In this document: one piece after another, positions 32,652 through 42,970 of the stretch
How the letters are laid out: each line of letters begins with the position of its first letter
Position numbering within the stretch: position 1 is the stretch's first letter
Assembly (NCBI GenBank): GCA_900544585.1
Contig: UQVX01000001.1
Coordinates: forward strand, 124,001 to 188,000
From: an uncultured Mycoplasmataceae bacterium
GTDB taxonomy: Bacteria > Bacillota_I > Bacilli_A > Mycoplasmatales > Mycoplasmoidaceae
Direction: 5' to 3'
Length of the DNA stretch: 64,000 bases
Notes under the pieces: model-generated
The model's database searches: none
What the model saw: only the letters and a program-made list of their open reading frames with translations
What the model was told of the DNA's origin: nothing
Translations under genes and position numbers: made by a program

Positions 32652-33484
32652 TGACAGTTCAAGAATTATTTGCACAATTAGAAAATGAATTAGAAGATAA
32701 TAATGAAAACCCAATGATTGCTCATTGGGTTTTACAGCACTATTATGGTTTAAATTCCAATTTGGAATTAACTAAGTTATTAACTAATAAGGCAACCAAA
32801 ATAAAATCTTGTTTTAATGCTATAAAACGATACATAAATGGCGAACCATTAGCTAGAATTTTAGGTAAAACACAATTTTATTATCAAGAATTTCTAGTTA
32901 ATGACAATGTGTTTTGTCCTCGTTTAGAAACAGAAATTTTAGTAGACAATGTCATTAAATTGTGTAAATCTAAAACTAATCTTAAAATTCTAGATTTGTG
33001 TTGTGGAACGGGGGTTATTGGAATTAGTCTAAAACTTGCATTAGATAAACAAACAAAAGTGTCAGTTGCTGATATTAATAAAAATGCTGTTATTAATGCT
33101 GTTATTAATGCTCAGCAACACAATTGTGAGATTATTGCCTATCATTCTAATTTTTTTAATAATATCCCCCAACAAGCATTTGATGTAATTGTTTGCAATC
33201 CACCATATATTGATATGAATGAAAAAATTGGCATTAATGTTGAAAAATTTGATCCACAAAATGCACTTTTTGCAGATGATAATGGAATATTAGCTTACAA
33301 AGAAATTATAGATAATGCTAAAAGATACTTGAAATCTAAATATCTTTTAGCATTTGAAATTGGTAGTAACCAAGCAAAAATAGTTTCTTCTTTACTGAAA
33401 AAATTAGATCCTAATTTAACAATTGAAATCATCCAAGATTATAATAAGAGAGATAGAGTAATTATTGCTAAAAAGGATTTTTAA
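32651..33484 (+). CDS. prmC: Release factor glutamine methyltransferase PrmC
   Basis: SAM-dependent N5-methylation of the GGQ glutamine of RF1. It has 277 residues. The N-terminal helical domain ends in GEPLARILGKTQFYYQEFLV and FCPRLETEILVD. The methyltransferase fold has LDLCCGTGVIGISL (motif I) and the substrate motif VCNPPYID. It overlaps prfA by one base and abuts the Sua5 fusion gene directly. Confidence 0.95.
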   Translation: MTVQELFAQLENELEDNNENPMIAHWVLQHYYGLNSNLELTKLLTNKATKIKSCFNAIKRYINGEPLARILGKTQFYYQEFLVNDNVFCPRLETEILVDNVIKLCKSKTNLKILDLCCGTGVIGISLKLALDKQTKVSVADINKNAVINAVINAQQHNCEIIAYHSNFFNNIPQQAFDVIVCNPPYIDMNEKIGINVEKFDPQNALFADDNGILAYKEIIDNAKRYLKSKYLLAFEIGSNQAKIVSSLLKKLDPNLTIEIIQDYNKRDRVIIAKKDF

Positions 33485-34456
33485 ATGTTTAAAAAATACA
33501 CTTATCATGAAATTGACAATGTTGTTTTTGAATTATTAAATCAAAAAGCTGTAATTATTCCTACTGATACTGTTATTGGAATAATATCAAAAAACCAAAA
33601 TTTAATTTATGAAATTAAAAATCGCCCTAAAAGCAAAAAAATTATTACTTTTCTAGCTGATCATAGTCAACTGAAAGATTTAGATGAATCACAAAAACAA
33701 TTTATCAATGAATTTTGACCAGGGCCGGTCACAATTATTAAAAAAGGTCATTCATATCGAATCCCTAATGACAAATATCTTCTATATATTTTAAGTAAAG
33801 TTGGCCCGCTGTATAGTAGCAGTGCTAATATTAGTGATCATCAACCAATCAGTAGTACTATTGAAGCTGATATTGAATTCAATGAAGATAAATTTTTCAA
33901 TAAATTAGTTGTTGTTGAAGGTCATTCTAATAGTGACGTACCATCAACAATAGTTAACCTTGATAAATGAGAAATTTTACGAGCTGGTCAAAAATTTAAT
34001 GAAATTAAACAATTTATTTCTGATTTGAATAAACAAAAAAGAACAATCTATTTATTAATAGAACATGAATTATTTTCATGGTATAAAACGATTAAAAAAT
34101 CATTATCTTTTTCAATTAATTACCAAACTTTGATTAACAAAAATTTCCATCAAATCGTCACTAACAACTCATTTTTATCAACTAATAGTGATTTATTGAT
34201 TATAACTAAAACTCCAATGGTTTGAGATGAATTAGCTAATAAAACTTCTGGGTTAAGAAGTGGAGTTGTTTATAACAATGATGTTGCAGAATTAATTAAG
34301 AAACATGATGATGCGCAAGTTGCAATTTTTGATGCTTCCATGTTTGATATGCAAACGATTATAAAACAAATTAATCTTTATTTAAATACTAGTTTTGAAG
34401 GTGGCAGACATCAAGCTAGAGTACAAACAATCATTGATTATGAGCATGAAAACTAG
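33485..34456 (+). CDS. Sua5/YrdC (TsaC) domain fused to a degenerate RpiB-like domain
   Basis: 323 residues. Residues 1-180 are a threonylcarbamoyl-AMP synthase domain for tRNA t6A (IIPTDTVIGII, NRPKSKKIITFLAD, FWPGPVTIIKK, GPLYSSSANISDHQP, STIVNLDKWEILRAGQ). Residues about 185-323 look like ribose-5-phosphate isomerase B: IYLLIEHELFSWYKTIKKSL in the DHAG position, ELANKTSGLRSGVVYNNDVAELIKKH and the C-terminal FEGGRHQARVQTI. The catalytic Cys loop (CGTGIG) is replaced by ITKTPMV, so the second domain is probably non-catalytic. The gene abuts prmC, a normal place for sua5. Its TAG shares the tetranucleotide CTAG with the tyrS stop on the other strand. Confidence 0.83.
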
Positions 34457-35697
34457 TGTTTTCATTGTGTTAAATAATAACTTTTTTTACCTTTTTTAGT
34501 AACAGTAAATTCTTGGTCAAAGGCGTCGCTCTTTTTGACGACAAATTCCTGATTATCAATGCATTTGCCATTAATAGCAATTGCATTAGATGTAATTAAT
34601 TCTCTGGCTTGTGTTTTTGATTTAGCAATATTATTAATTACTAAAAAATCAACAATATTGTATTCATTTTCCATTACTTCTATATTTGGCACATTACTAA
34701 GAGCATTTTTTAAATCATTAGCTTTCAAAGAAGCAATTTCACCTTTGAATAATTTTTGTGAAATTTCGATAACATTATTTAATTCATCCTGACCATGAAT
34801 ATCACTAACTACTCAATTAGCTAATGCGTTTTGAGCAATTCTAGATGCTGGACTAGATAAATGCTGTTTTTCAATTGATTCAATCTCTTCTTTTGATAAT
34901 AAAGTAAATACTTTTAATAATTTAATAACATCATTATCAGTCTGATTAAGAAGAAATTGGTACATCTCATAAGGTGATGTCATACTCTTATCTAAATATA
35001 TTGCACCCTTTTCAGACTTACCAAATTTCTTACCTTCACTATTAGTTAGTAAATTCATTGTCATTCCAACGGCGTTGTTATCATCACCAAGCATTTTTCT
35101 AATTAACTCAATGCCTGCAGTAATGTTACCCCATTGATCACTTCCACCAATTTGCATATGAACATCTAAATCTTTATAAAATTTGAAAAAGTCATAAGAT
35201 TGGATTAAGTTATAACTAAATTCAGTATATGATAACCCTGTTGTCTCTAATCTTTTTTTAATAATTTCTTTTTCTAGTAAATAATTTATATTGACAAACT
35301 TACCAATATCTCTTAAAAATGTTAGATAGTTCATGTTTTTAAAGTGATCATAATTATCTAAAATATCACTTGTGGCATATTTTCTTAATTGTGCAACAAT
35401 TTTAGCTTTGTTATTTAAAACTGTTTGTTCGTCAAGTAAATTACGCTCATTAGATTTACCACTAGGATCGCCAATCATACCGGTGGCACCACCAACTACA
35501 GCATAAGTTTTTACACCAGCCAAATTTAATCTTCTTACCATCATAATCATGATATAGTTACCTAAATGCAAAGAAGCAGCTGATGGATCAAATCCAACAT
35601 ATGCTGCTTTTTTGTTTTGCATAAACTTGACTAACTTTTCTTCATTTGTGATTGCATTAACTAAACCACGTCACTGAAGATCTTTAAATCAATCCAT
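34453..35697 (-). CDS. tyrS: Tyrosyl-tRNA synthetase
   Basis: 414 residues. Class I features: GFDPSAASLHLGNY (HIGH-like), GGATGMIGDPSGKS, QIGGSDQWGNITAG and KFGKSEKGAIYLD (KMSKS-like), with a C-terminal S4 RNA-binding domain (VIN..AKSKTQARELITSNAIAING). The first 25 residues contain two TGA Trp codons. The frame also runs past a TGA at 34462 and ends at TAG 34453-34455, adding W-K-H. The end overlaps the convergent Sua5 fusion gene by 4 nt. Confidence 0.95.
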
Positions 35698-35699
35698 AA

Positions 35700-36731
35700 T
35701 TATTTATTGGCTGCTTCTTGATTTGTTTCATTTTTTGGCATAGAAGTAGAATTTGGTTGTTTATTGTATTGAGTGTCGTATGTTGATTGACGATTATGAT
35801 TCATGTATGCTCTTTGCATGCCTTCACCATTGAACACTCTTTTTGTGTGAATTTCTGGAAGTACAATTTCATCATCTGGCTTGCCAACATATTTTACTGG
35901 TTCTTCTTTTGCTTCAGCAATTGCATCAATTAATACACCAAGTATTAACATAATTGAACGAATTGAATAATTATTGATTGGAATAATGTAATCAATAATA
36001 TCTGGATTGGCATTAGTGTTAGCAAGAGAAATTACAGGGATTTGCAATTTTCTTGCTTCAATAATGGCATTTAAGTCATGGTTTGGATCTAAAACAATTA
36101 ATGCACTTGGCAATTTACGCATTGTTCTAATCCCGCCATAAAACTTCATCAATTTTTCAGTTTCTTTACGGATTTGGATTTGTTCTTTTTTTGTGTATTT
36201 TTCAATTTCACCAGTTTTTTGTAACTGTAAATTATCATTTAATTTTTTAATTGACTTAGAAATGTTTTTAAAGTTTGTTAATGTACCACCAAGTCATCTT
36301 TGTGTTACATAATAAGCTTGCCCTCTTTTTGCTTCATCTTTAATTACATCTTTTAGCATCTTGCCATTTGTACCAACAATAAGAGCTCTACCACCATTCT
36401 TAGTCATTTCTTGTAAGAATAAGTATGCTTTGTTTAAATAAACAAGTGATTTCAAAATATCAATCACATGATTGTTAGAACGTTTAGTGTAAATGTATTG
36501 TTTCATCTTTGGATTTCATTTACGTGGATTCAATCCAATATGAGCACCAACTTCAATTAATTTAGCAGCTGAAACCAAAGGTTTCATTTTTTTTAGAGTT
36601 GAATTTGCATTGGCTTTATTCTGAACAGATTCAGCAGGTGTCGCTACTGTTTTTGTAGTAGCATCAGCATTTGCTACAGTTTCAACTTCAACTGTAGATT
36701 CAACTTTTTCAATATTAGCCGATTTTTCCAT
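35700..36731 (-). CDS. rpsB: 30S ribosomal protein S2
   Basis: 343 residues. The S2 core begins around residue 52 (LIEVGAHIGLNPRKWNPKM) and runs through RWLGGTLTNFKNI, PVISLANTNANPD and IPINNYSIRSIMLILGVL. It has an acidic/Thr-Ala N-terminal extension of about 50 residues and a C-terminal extension of about 55 residues rich in Asn, Gln and Thr, both unusual for bacteria at large though seen in some mollicutes. An extended -10-like TGGTAAAAT and an AGAGG lie upstream. It is followed 2 nt later by tyrS. Confidence 0.95.
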
Positions 36732-36870
36732 CTATGGAATACCTCTTTAAAATAATAAAAAATAAGACATATAAATTTTACCATATTTGTGAATGTAACT
36801 TGTAATACTAAAATTTTTATAAATTAAATTGTGTGCAATTATTTAATTTATCTTCTATTTATCAAGTGTC

Positions 36871-38117
36871 CCTAACTTTGCTAGCAACTTCTCTGGTGCC
36901 TTTACCAACACTACAAACTTAAAAACACTAAAAGTGCCAAGCACACTAAGAACTTTGAGTAGTACAGGAAGTGTCTCATATAGTGACGACACATCTGCTT
37001 CTTTCTATAGCTTAGCCACAACTTCCCTTGATTTATCTAAACTCAAATCACTAAATCCAAGGTGGTACTTTCTATGGAACCGCTAAACAGAAACAGTTAC
37101 TTTACCAGCTGGGCTGACAAGTATTGGAACAAAAGACTTCTATGGTACAACAAACTTAAAGACCTTGACTCAAACCTTAGCTACTCCTGGCTCAAGAGAC
37201 ACTAACTCTCAACCCAAAGCTAACGAAAACAAACTAACTAGTGCAATCACTTCAATTGGGACTTATACTTTTGCTAAAACTGGGTTGGAAACAATGACTT
37301 GCAGGCAACAAAAGTCACAGGTGAAAATGGCTCTCTCGGCAACAGTGTCTTCCAAGAAGCCACTAGTTTAAATGATTTAAAATTACCAACTAAATTAACC
37401 ACAATTCCAGCCGAAATGGTGGCTGGAGCAACAGCCTTAACAACCTTACCATCCCAGCAAATGTCGCACAAATCTATGGTGGGAATGGCAATTCCCAGGG
37501 GCTTTCCAAGGCACTGGACTAACAACTATTGACTTGAGTACAACGACAGGCTTGACGACTTGAAAAAATTCTAACGGGCGTTCTAGTGCTATCAGCAATA
37601 TAATTAGCTTAGAAACTGTCAAACTACCATTTAAGTTGCTAACAATAGTGCCTTGATCAAGTGCTTTCAATGGTTGTACAAAATTAAACACAATTGAGTT
37701 TGTGTATACTACTACTAGTGATGGGAACTTAATAAACCTTGGCCTCCTGACGATACTTCTGCCAAGACTTCACTTACTAACATCTACAAGATGTTTGCAG
37801 CAAGTGATAATGAGTTTAGTGGGGATGATAGTATTGGCACAAATGACAATGCCCCAACAAAAGACAAATGGTGGTTGCCAGCAAATATTGTGGAAGCAAT
37901 GGTAGCGCCGGTCCTACATTTCATCCCAAAAATAAAACTACCCCCTACTAACTTCACTTTTACCTTAAATGGAATAACTTGGAAGGCTGAGATGAATCCA
38001 AATTATACCGGAGATGAACCTAGTGCTGTTGCTATCACAACCGACGTTACCGCAGTAACCATCACAGGGACAGTTGCAGCCGGATCTACTGGTGGGTTAA
38101 AGTACAAGTATACTTAA
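36871..38117 (+). pseudogene. Decayed BspA-like leucine-rich repeat surface protein
   Basis: No intact frame, but conceptual translation with at least five frame changes gives a continuous LRR_5/BspA-like protein: FSGAFTNTTNLKTLKVPSTL, TVTLPAGLTSIGTKDFYG, FQEATSLNDLKLPTKLTTIP, SSAFNGCTKLNTIEF. It ends in a non-LRR tail (NGITWKAEMNPN ... GGLKYKYT). Frame breaks lie near 37075-37090, 37300, 37490, 37735 and 37905. There is no N-terminal signal peptide or start, so the 5' end is lost. GC is visibly higher (about 40%) than in the flanking genes. Both TGA and TGG occur at Trp positions. Likely a dead surface-antigen gene or silent cassette. Confidence 0.75.
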
Positions 38118-38174
38118 ATAAAATTAGCTATTTTATTAATGAATACAAGATTAAAATCATTGATAAACAACAAT

Positions 38175-38208
38175 AAAAAAATACCTTAGGCTATCCTAAG
38201 GTATTTTA
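38175..38208. terminator. Bidirectional terminator
   Basis: ATACCTTAGG / CCTAAGGTAT perfect stem with a CTAT loop, A7 before and T4 after. It serves the rplU-prp-rpmA operon on the minus strand and the pseudogene on the plus strand. Confidence 0.88.
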
Positions 38209-38228
38209 GTAAATAAAATTTTATTTAA

Positions 38229-38531
38229 TTATTTTGTTGTTTCTGAAAAAGGAATAACACTAACTTTAGTTTTGTTGCCCATAAATTTAGTGTATTTAAC
38301 AACTCCTGGGGTTAAAGCAAATAATGTATGATCTTTTCCTTGCCCTACATTTTGAGCAGGATAAATTCTGTTGCCTCTTTGACGATAAATAATTTGACCA
38401 GCTTTAGCAGTTTGACCATCTGCTAATTTAGCACCTAAATACTTTGGATTTGAGTCACGACCATTTTTAGTTGAACCTACCCCTTTTTTGCTAGCAAAAA
38501 ACTGTAGGTTAGTATAAAACTTTAGTTCCAT
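38229..38531 (-). CDS. rpmA: 50S ribosomal protein L27 with cleavable N-terminus
   Basis: 100 residues. The N-terminal NLQFFA before [14 protein letters not shown] is the Prp protease recognition sequence found in Firmicutes and mollicutes; cleavage after FFA would expose the L27 N-terminus that reaches the peptidyl-transferase centre. The rest ([20 protein letters not shown]) is standard bL27. Last gene of rplU-prp-rpmA, 14 nt after prp. Confidence 0.96.
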   Translation of the reverse strand: MELKFYTNLQFFASKKGVGSTKNGRDSNPKYLGAKLADGQTAKAGQIIYRQRGNRIYPAQNVGQGKDHTLFALTPGVVKYTKFMGNKTKVSVIPFSETTK

Positions 38532-38545
38532 GAAATTAACTCCTG

Positions 38546-38842
38546 TTATTCACAATTTTTAGTAGTTTTTTGGATTGTAATATATTGTTTATTACCATGA
38601 ATCATCGCACTTAATTGAATAAACAATAAATCTAGTAAATGATTAAGTTTTTCTGGATTGTAAATGATAACTTTAATATAGTTATCTTTAACATCGATTT
38701 TTGATATTTGAGGATCAAACCAATTTAATGAACCCATTAGAATTGCGCTTACTCCTGCACACACCAAATCATGACCAAACTCATCGCTGTTTGCGTGACC
38801 TGTTGCAATAAATCCATTCTGATAAAAAGTAACTTTAATCAT
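38546..38842 (-). CDS. prp: Ribosomal-processing cysteine protease Prp
   Basis: 98 residues, YsxB-like. The catalytic His in TGHAN (residue 16) and the Cys in [10 protein letters not shown] (residue 28) are in the expected places. It cleaves the N-terminal extension of L27, encoded immediately downstream. The position between rplU and rpmA is the conserved one. It starts 13 nt after rplU. Confidence 0.93.
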   Translation of the reverse strand: MIKVTFYQNGFIATGHANSDEFGHDLVCAGVSAILMGSLNWFDPQISKIDVKDNYIKVIIYNPEKLNHLLDLLFIQLSAMIHGNKQYITIQKTTKNCE

Positions 38843-38855
38843 TTATAAAAACAAC

Positions 38856-39155
38856 TTATTCTTTAATTGCTTTGATAGTTAATTTAGTATATGGTTGTCT
38901 GTGACCTTGTCTTTTGTAATAGTGCTTTTTAGATTTAAACTTAATAACTCTAATCTTTTTTTGTTTCCCTTGTTTTTCTATGATAGCTGTCACAACAGCA
39001 CCAGAAACAAAAGGATTTCCAATTTTATTAGCAGTCATTAACACTTGGTCAAATTTAATTTCTTTACCGACTTCAAGATCTAATTTTTCAACATAAATAG
39101 TATCACCGACACTAACTTTATATTGCTTACCACCAGTTTGCATAACTGCAAACAT
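38856..39155 (-). CDS. rplU: 50S ribosomal protein L21
   Basis: 99 residues, complete bL21: [49 protein letters not shown] strong GGAGGA precedes the ATG. It leads the rplU-prp-rpmA operon; the spacer to leuS contains two TATAAT boxes and a hairpin. Confidence 0.96.
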   Translation of the reverse strand: MFAVMQTGGKQYKVSVGDTIYVEKLDLEVGKEIKFDQVLMTANKIGNPFVSGAVVTAIIEKQGKQKKIRVIKFKSKKHYYKRQGHRQPYTKLTIKAIKE

Positions 39156-39216
39156 CTTAATTCCTCCGAATCTGCTTCTAATGGTATTAAATAATGATTA
39201 TTTAAATTTATGCACC

Positions 39217-39263
39217 ATTATAAATGCGATTATATTTTGCTATGTGATATAACCACACATAGC
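39217..39263 (-). promoter_or_regulatory. rplU promoter region with hairpin
   Basis: Two TATAAT boxes on the minus strand (39217-39222 and 39229-39234) lie about 60-75 nt before the rplU start. An 8-bp hairpin GCTATGTG / CACATAGC (39239-39263) sits between them and the leuS stop. The hairpin has no U-run on the minus strand, so it is a weak terminator at best. An L21 autoregulatory leader, known in Firmicutes, could occupy the 5' UTR. Confidence 0.45.
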
Positions 39264-39281
39264 AATACAAATTTTAACATT

Positions 39282-41708
39282 TTAAATTATTAGATTAATA
39301 ATTTTGTTTTTAACAATGACTTGTTGCTTAATTGGTTTGTTTCCAATAAATTGTCTTGCTTTTGGAGAATTCAAGGCTAACTGTAATAGTTTGTCCTCAG
39401 AAGTATCAAAAGGGACCACTAAAACGTCTCTTGGTTTTTTATTAATTACAATTGGAATTTTAACTTCTGATTGAATGGTTTTATTTTGATCATATTGTGG
39501 TCATTGCATCAAGCATATTGAAGAATTGTATTGCATATATTCATTAATTTCTTCAGCCAAATGGGGAGCAAAACAAGATAAAACAATTGCAAAATTATGC
39601 ATCATTTCTATGTTAAATATTTTTTGTTTATAAACATCATTGATGAAAATCATCATTTCAGAAATTGCAGTATTAAAATGAAATTTTTCAATATCAATTT
39701 CTACTTGTTTTAACATCCTGTGGTAGCTACTAGCTAACTCTGGATCAACTTCAATAAGTCTGTTTGAGACTTTAAAACCTAATTCATCATGATTAAAATA
39801 TAAACGATATATTCTATCTAATCATTTTCTAACTCCATCTAATGCTTCATTATTTCAAGCCATACTTGATGTAAATGGACCCATAAACATTTCATATAAT
39901 CTTAATGCATCTGCTCCATGTGATTCAATCACATCATCAACACTAATAATATTTCCTTTTGATTTGGACATTTTTTCATTATCGGGACCTAAAATAATGC
40001 CTTGATTAACCATAGTAAAAAATGGTTCTTTTGTTGGAACGATACCAATATCATACAAAAATCTATGTCAAAATCTTGCATACAATAAATGTAATACAGC
40101 ATGCTCTTGACCACCAACATAAATATCAACTGGTAACCAACGTTTAAAACGTTCTTTTGCTTCTGATGAATTAAGTGGTGTATAACTTTGGTCATCATTA
40201 TTTTTTAATATATATCCTAAATAATACCAACATGAGCCAGCTCATTGTGGCATTGTGTTGGTGTCACGTAGATATCTTTGTCCACCCTTATCTAGCTCTA
40301 ACCATTCTTTTGCATTTAGTAATGGACTTTCCCCAGTCCCAGATGGTTTAAATTCTTTTAATTTAGGTAATAAAATTGGTAATTCCTCATCTAAAAGAAT
40401 TTGCATGTTTTCATCAAATAAAACTGGGAACGGTTCGCCTCAGTATCTTTGACGACTAAAAACTCAATCTCTTAATTTGTAGTTGGTTTTATAATTAGCA
40501 ATCTTCATGTTAATTAATTTTTCACTTGCTAACTTGAAAGCTTCTTCATTATTAAAGCCATTTAAAAAATCACTATTGATATGTTTGCCATCACCTATAA
40601 ATGGTAAATTATCACTTTGAATAATGGGTTTTATTTCTATATTTAATGCATTTGCAAAATCATAATCATTCTCGTCATGAGCTGGGACACCCATTATTGC
40701 CCCACAACCAACATTGTTTAAAACATAGTTGGCAACATAAATTGGCAATTTTTGGTTTGTTAATGGATGAATTGCATATGATCCAGTAAATACGCCAAGT
40801 TTTTGTTTTGCAACTTTTAGATCCATATCAGTTAATAAATCATTGTCAGCAACAAACTTACTAACATTTTCTTTGTTGGAATTAGTTGTTAGTTTATCTA
40901 ATAATGGATGATGAGTACAAACTGCTAGAAATGTTGCGCCATAAATTGAATCTGGTCTTGATGTAAAAATTTTCAATTTATCATTTTGATCCAAGATACT
41001 AAATTCAATCTCTAAACCATCTGTTTTGCCAATTCAATTAGTTTGTAAACTTTTTAAACTACTTGGCCAATTGATTTCATCAAGACCTTCCAAAAGTTTA
41101 TCAGCATAAGCAGTGATTTTAAGCACTCATTGACGCATTGGTTTTTTAACAACAGGAAAACCACCAACTTCACTAACACGATTACCTTGTTTATCTAAAA
41201 TAACTTCTTCATTTGCTAATACTGTTCCAAGTTGTGGGCATCAATTAACATCAATTTCTTTAATTTCTGCTAAACCATGTTTATAAAATTGTAAAAAAAT
41301 TCATTGTGTCCATTGAAAATATTGGGGGTCTGTAGTGTTGACTTCTTTGTCATAATCAAAGTCAAAACCCATTCTTTTGAGTTGAGAACGGAAATTATTA
41401 ATATTTTCTAAAGTAAAGACCTCTGGATGGTTATTAGTTTTTAATGCATATTGTTCTGCTGGTAATCCAAATGCATCTCAACCAATTGGATGTAAAACAT
41501 TAAAGCCTTTTAATCTTTTAAAACGACTAATAACATCTGTGCCTGTGTAGCCTTTAGGATGTCCAACATGCAATCCCTTCCCAGAGGGATATGGGAACAT
41601 ATCTAAGATGTAAAATTTTTCCTGATTAATATTGTCATGAAACTTAAATGTTTTATTCTCGTCCCAAAATTTTTCTCATTTTTTTTCAATTTGATTATGG
41701 TTGTACAT
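39282..41708 (-). CDS. leuS: Leucyl-tRNA synthetase
   Basis: 808 residues, full length. HIGH-type motif in [31 protein letters not shown], the editing domain ([28 protein letters not shown]), SCWYYLGYI, and KMSKSKGN in [16 protein letters not shown]. Many TGA Trp codons split it in the standard code. The ATG at 41708 is 2 nt after the def stop, so def and leuS are co-transcribed. Confidence 0.97.
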
Positions 41709-41710
41709 AG

Positions 41711-42289
41711 CTAAATCTTCTTTCAACTAACATCAGCATAATTATTGTTAAGGGCGTTAATTCTGTCGTAGTATAAAATTCCATCTAAATGATCAATTTC
41801 ATGTTGTAAAACAATTGCAGAATAACCTGATTCTTGGATTGTAATTGGTTTGTTTTTAAATAAATCAAAAGCTTCAACAACAATACTTAATTTTCGTGGC
41901 ACTATACCTTGATGGTCATTTGGGACTGACAAACATCCTTCACCACCATCTAGATATGAAATTTCATTTGAAAAAGATTTAATTATTGGATTAGCTAACA
42001 ATCAATGCTTTTCATTACCAAATTCATCATCAAAATGCAAGTAAACTACTCTTTTTTGTCAATTTATTTGGTTACTAGCAATTGCCACACCAGGTCTGAT
42101 ATTGTATTGCTCATATAAACCATCATATGATGCATCAACATAAGAAATCATTTTAGCAATTTGATCATAATCATCACTAGATAATGGAAATGTAAGGGGA
42201 GATGACTTCAATCTAACACGAGGGTCATCATCAGTAATAATTCAAGACATGGTTGGAATTATTTTTTTAATAAATGGTTGTTTGGTCAT
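41711..42289 (-). CDS. def: Peptide deformylase
   Basis: Removes the N-formyl group from nascent proteins. It has 192 residues. Motif 1 is GVAIASNQI, an Ala replacing the usual second Gly of GxGLAAxQ. Motif 2 EGCLSVP and motif 3 QHEIDHLDG are intact, giving the Cys and two His metal ligands. Three TGA Trp codons. First gene of the def-leuS pair. Confidence 0.94.
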
Positions 42290-42358
42290 ATTTTAGAAGT
42301 TAAAATTCACATTGTTAATTATATTAAAAACTAAATAAAATCATTTTATTTGATATTT

Positions 42359-42364
42359 TATAAT
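42359..42364 (+). promoter_or_regulatory. -10 box TATAAT of gmk
   Basis: TATAAT ending 15 nt before ATG 42380. It implies a leader of a few nucleotides and rules out the upstream in-frame TTG at 42350. Confidence 0.55.
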
Positions 42365-42379
42365 TGTAATATTGTAACA

Positions 42380-42970
42380 ATGGTAGAAATGAATATTAAT
42401 AAAGGTAAAATAATTTTAATAAGTGGTCCATCAGGTGTTGGTAAAAAAACAATTTTAGATGAAATTTTAAACAATAAAAATTTAAATATTGTGTATTCAA
42501 TTTCAGCCACAACAAGACCAAAAAGACATAATGAAATTCATGGTAAAGATTATTATTTTCTTAGTCGTAATGAATTTGAAAATGGAATTAATCAAGGCGA
42601 TTTTCTAGAGTATGCAGAATTTTGTGGCAACTACTATGGAACACCAAAACAAAAAATATTTGAACAATTGAATCAAGGTAAAAATGTTTTATTAGAAATT
42701 GAAACATTGGGTGCAAAAAATATTATGCAACAATTTGATAAAGATAAAATTATTTCAGTTTTTTTAATTCCTCCAAGTTTAGAAATCTTAAAACAAAGAT
42801 TAATTAATAGAGGAACAGAAACTTTAGAAACAATTGATAAAAGAGTTCAAAAAGCAAGTGATGAACTAAAGTATCAAGACATGTACCAAAACATTGTTGT
42901 TAATGATAATGTAAATCAAACTATTAAAGAAATTACAAAGATTATTGAACAAAGTTATGACAAAAAGTAA
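42380..42970 (+). CDS. gmk: Guanylate kinase
   Basis: GMP/dGMP to GDP/dGDP. 196 residues from ATG 42380 (ATG 42389 also possible). P-loop ISGPSGVGKKTI, a variant with Lys in place of the usual Ser/Thr, then STTRPKR (here SATTRPKRHNEIHGKDYYF), EFCGNYYGTP and LEIETLGAKN. No Shine-Dalgarno; leaderless by promoter position. The last 14 nt overlap the start of rlmN. Confidence 0.94.
   Translation: MVEMNINKGKIILISGPSGVGKKTILDEILNNKNLNIVYSISATTRPKRHNEIHGKDYYFLSRNEFENGINQGDFLEYAEFCGNYYGTPKQKIFEQLNQGKNVLLEIETLGAKNIMQQFDKDKIISVFLIPPSLEILKQRLINRGTETLETIDKRVQKASDELKYQDMYQNIVVNDNVNQTIKEITKIIEQSYDKK

Noticed and set aside
37274..37691. Minus-strand ORFs inside the LRR pseudogene
   Set aside because: They are antisense shadows without ribosome-binding sites; the plus strand carries the recognisable LRR sequence.
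39239..39263. Hairpin after leuS as a terminator
   Set aside because: No U-run follows on the minus strand; kept only as part of the rplU upstream region.
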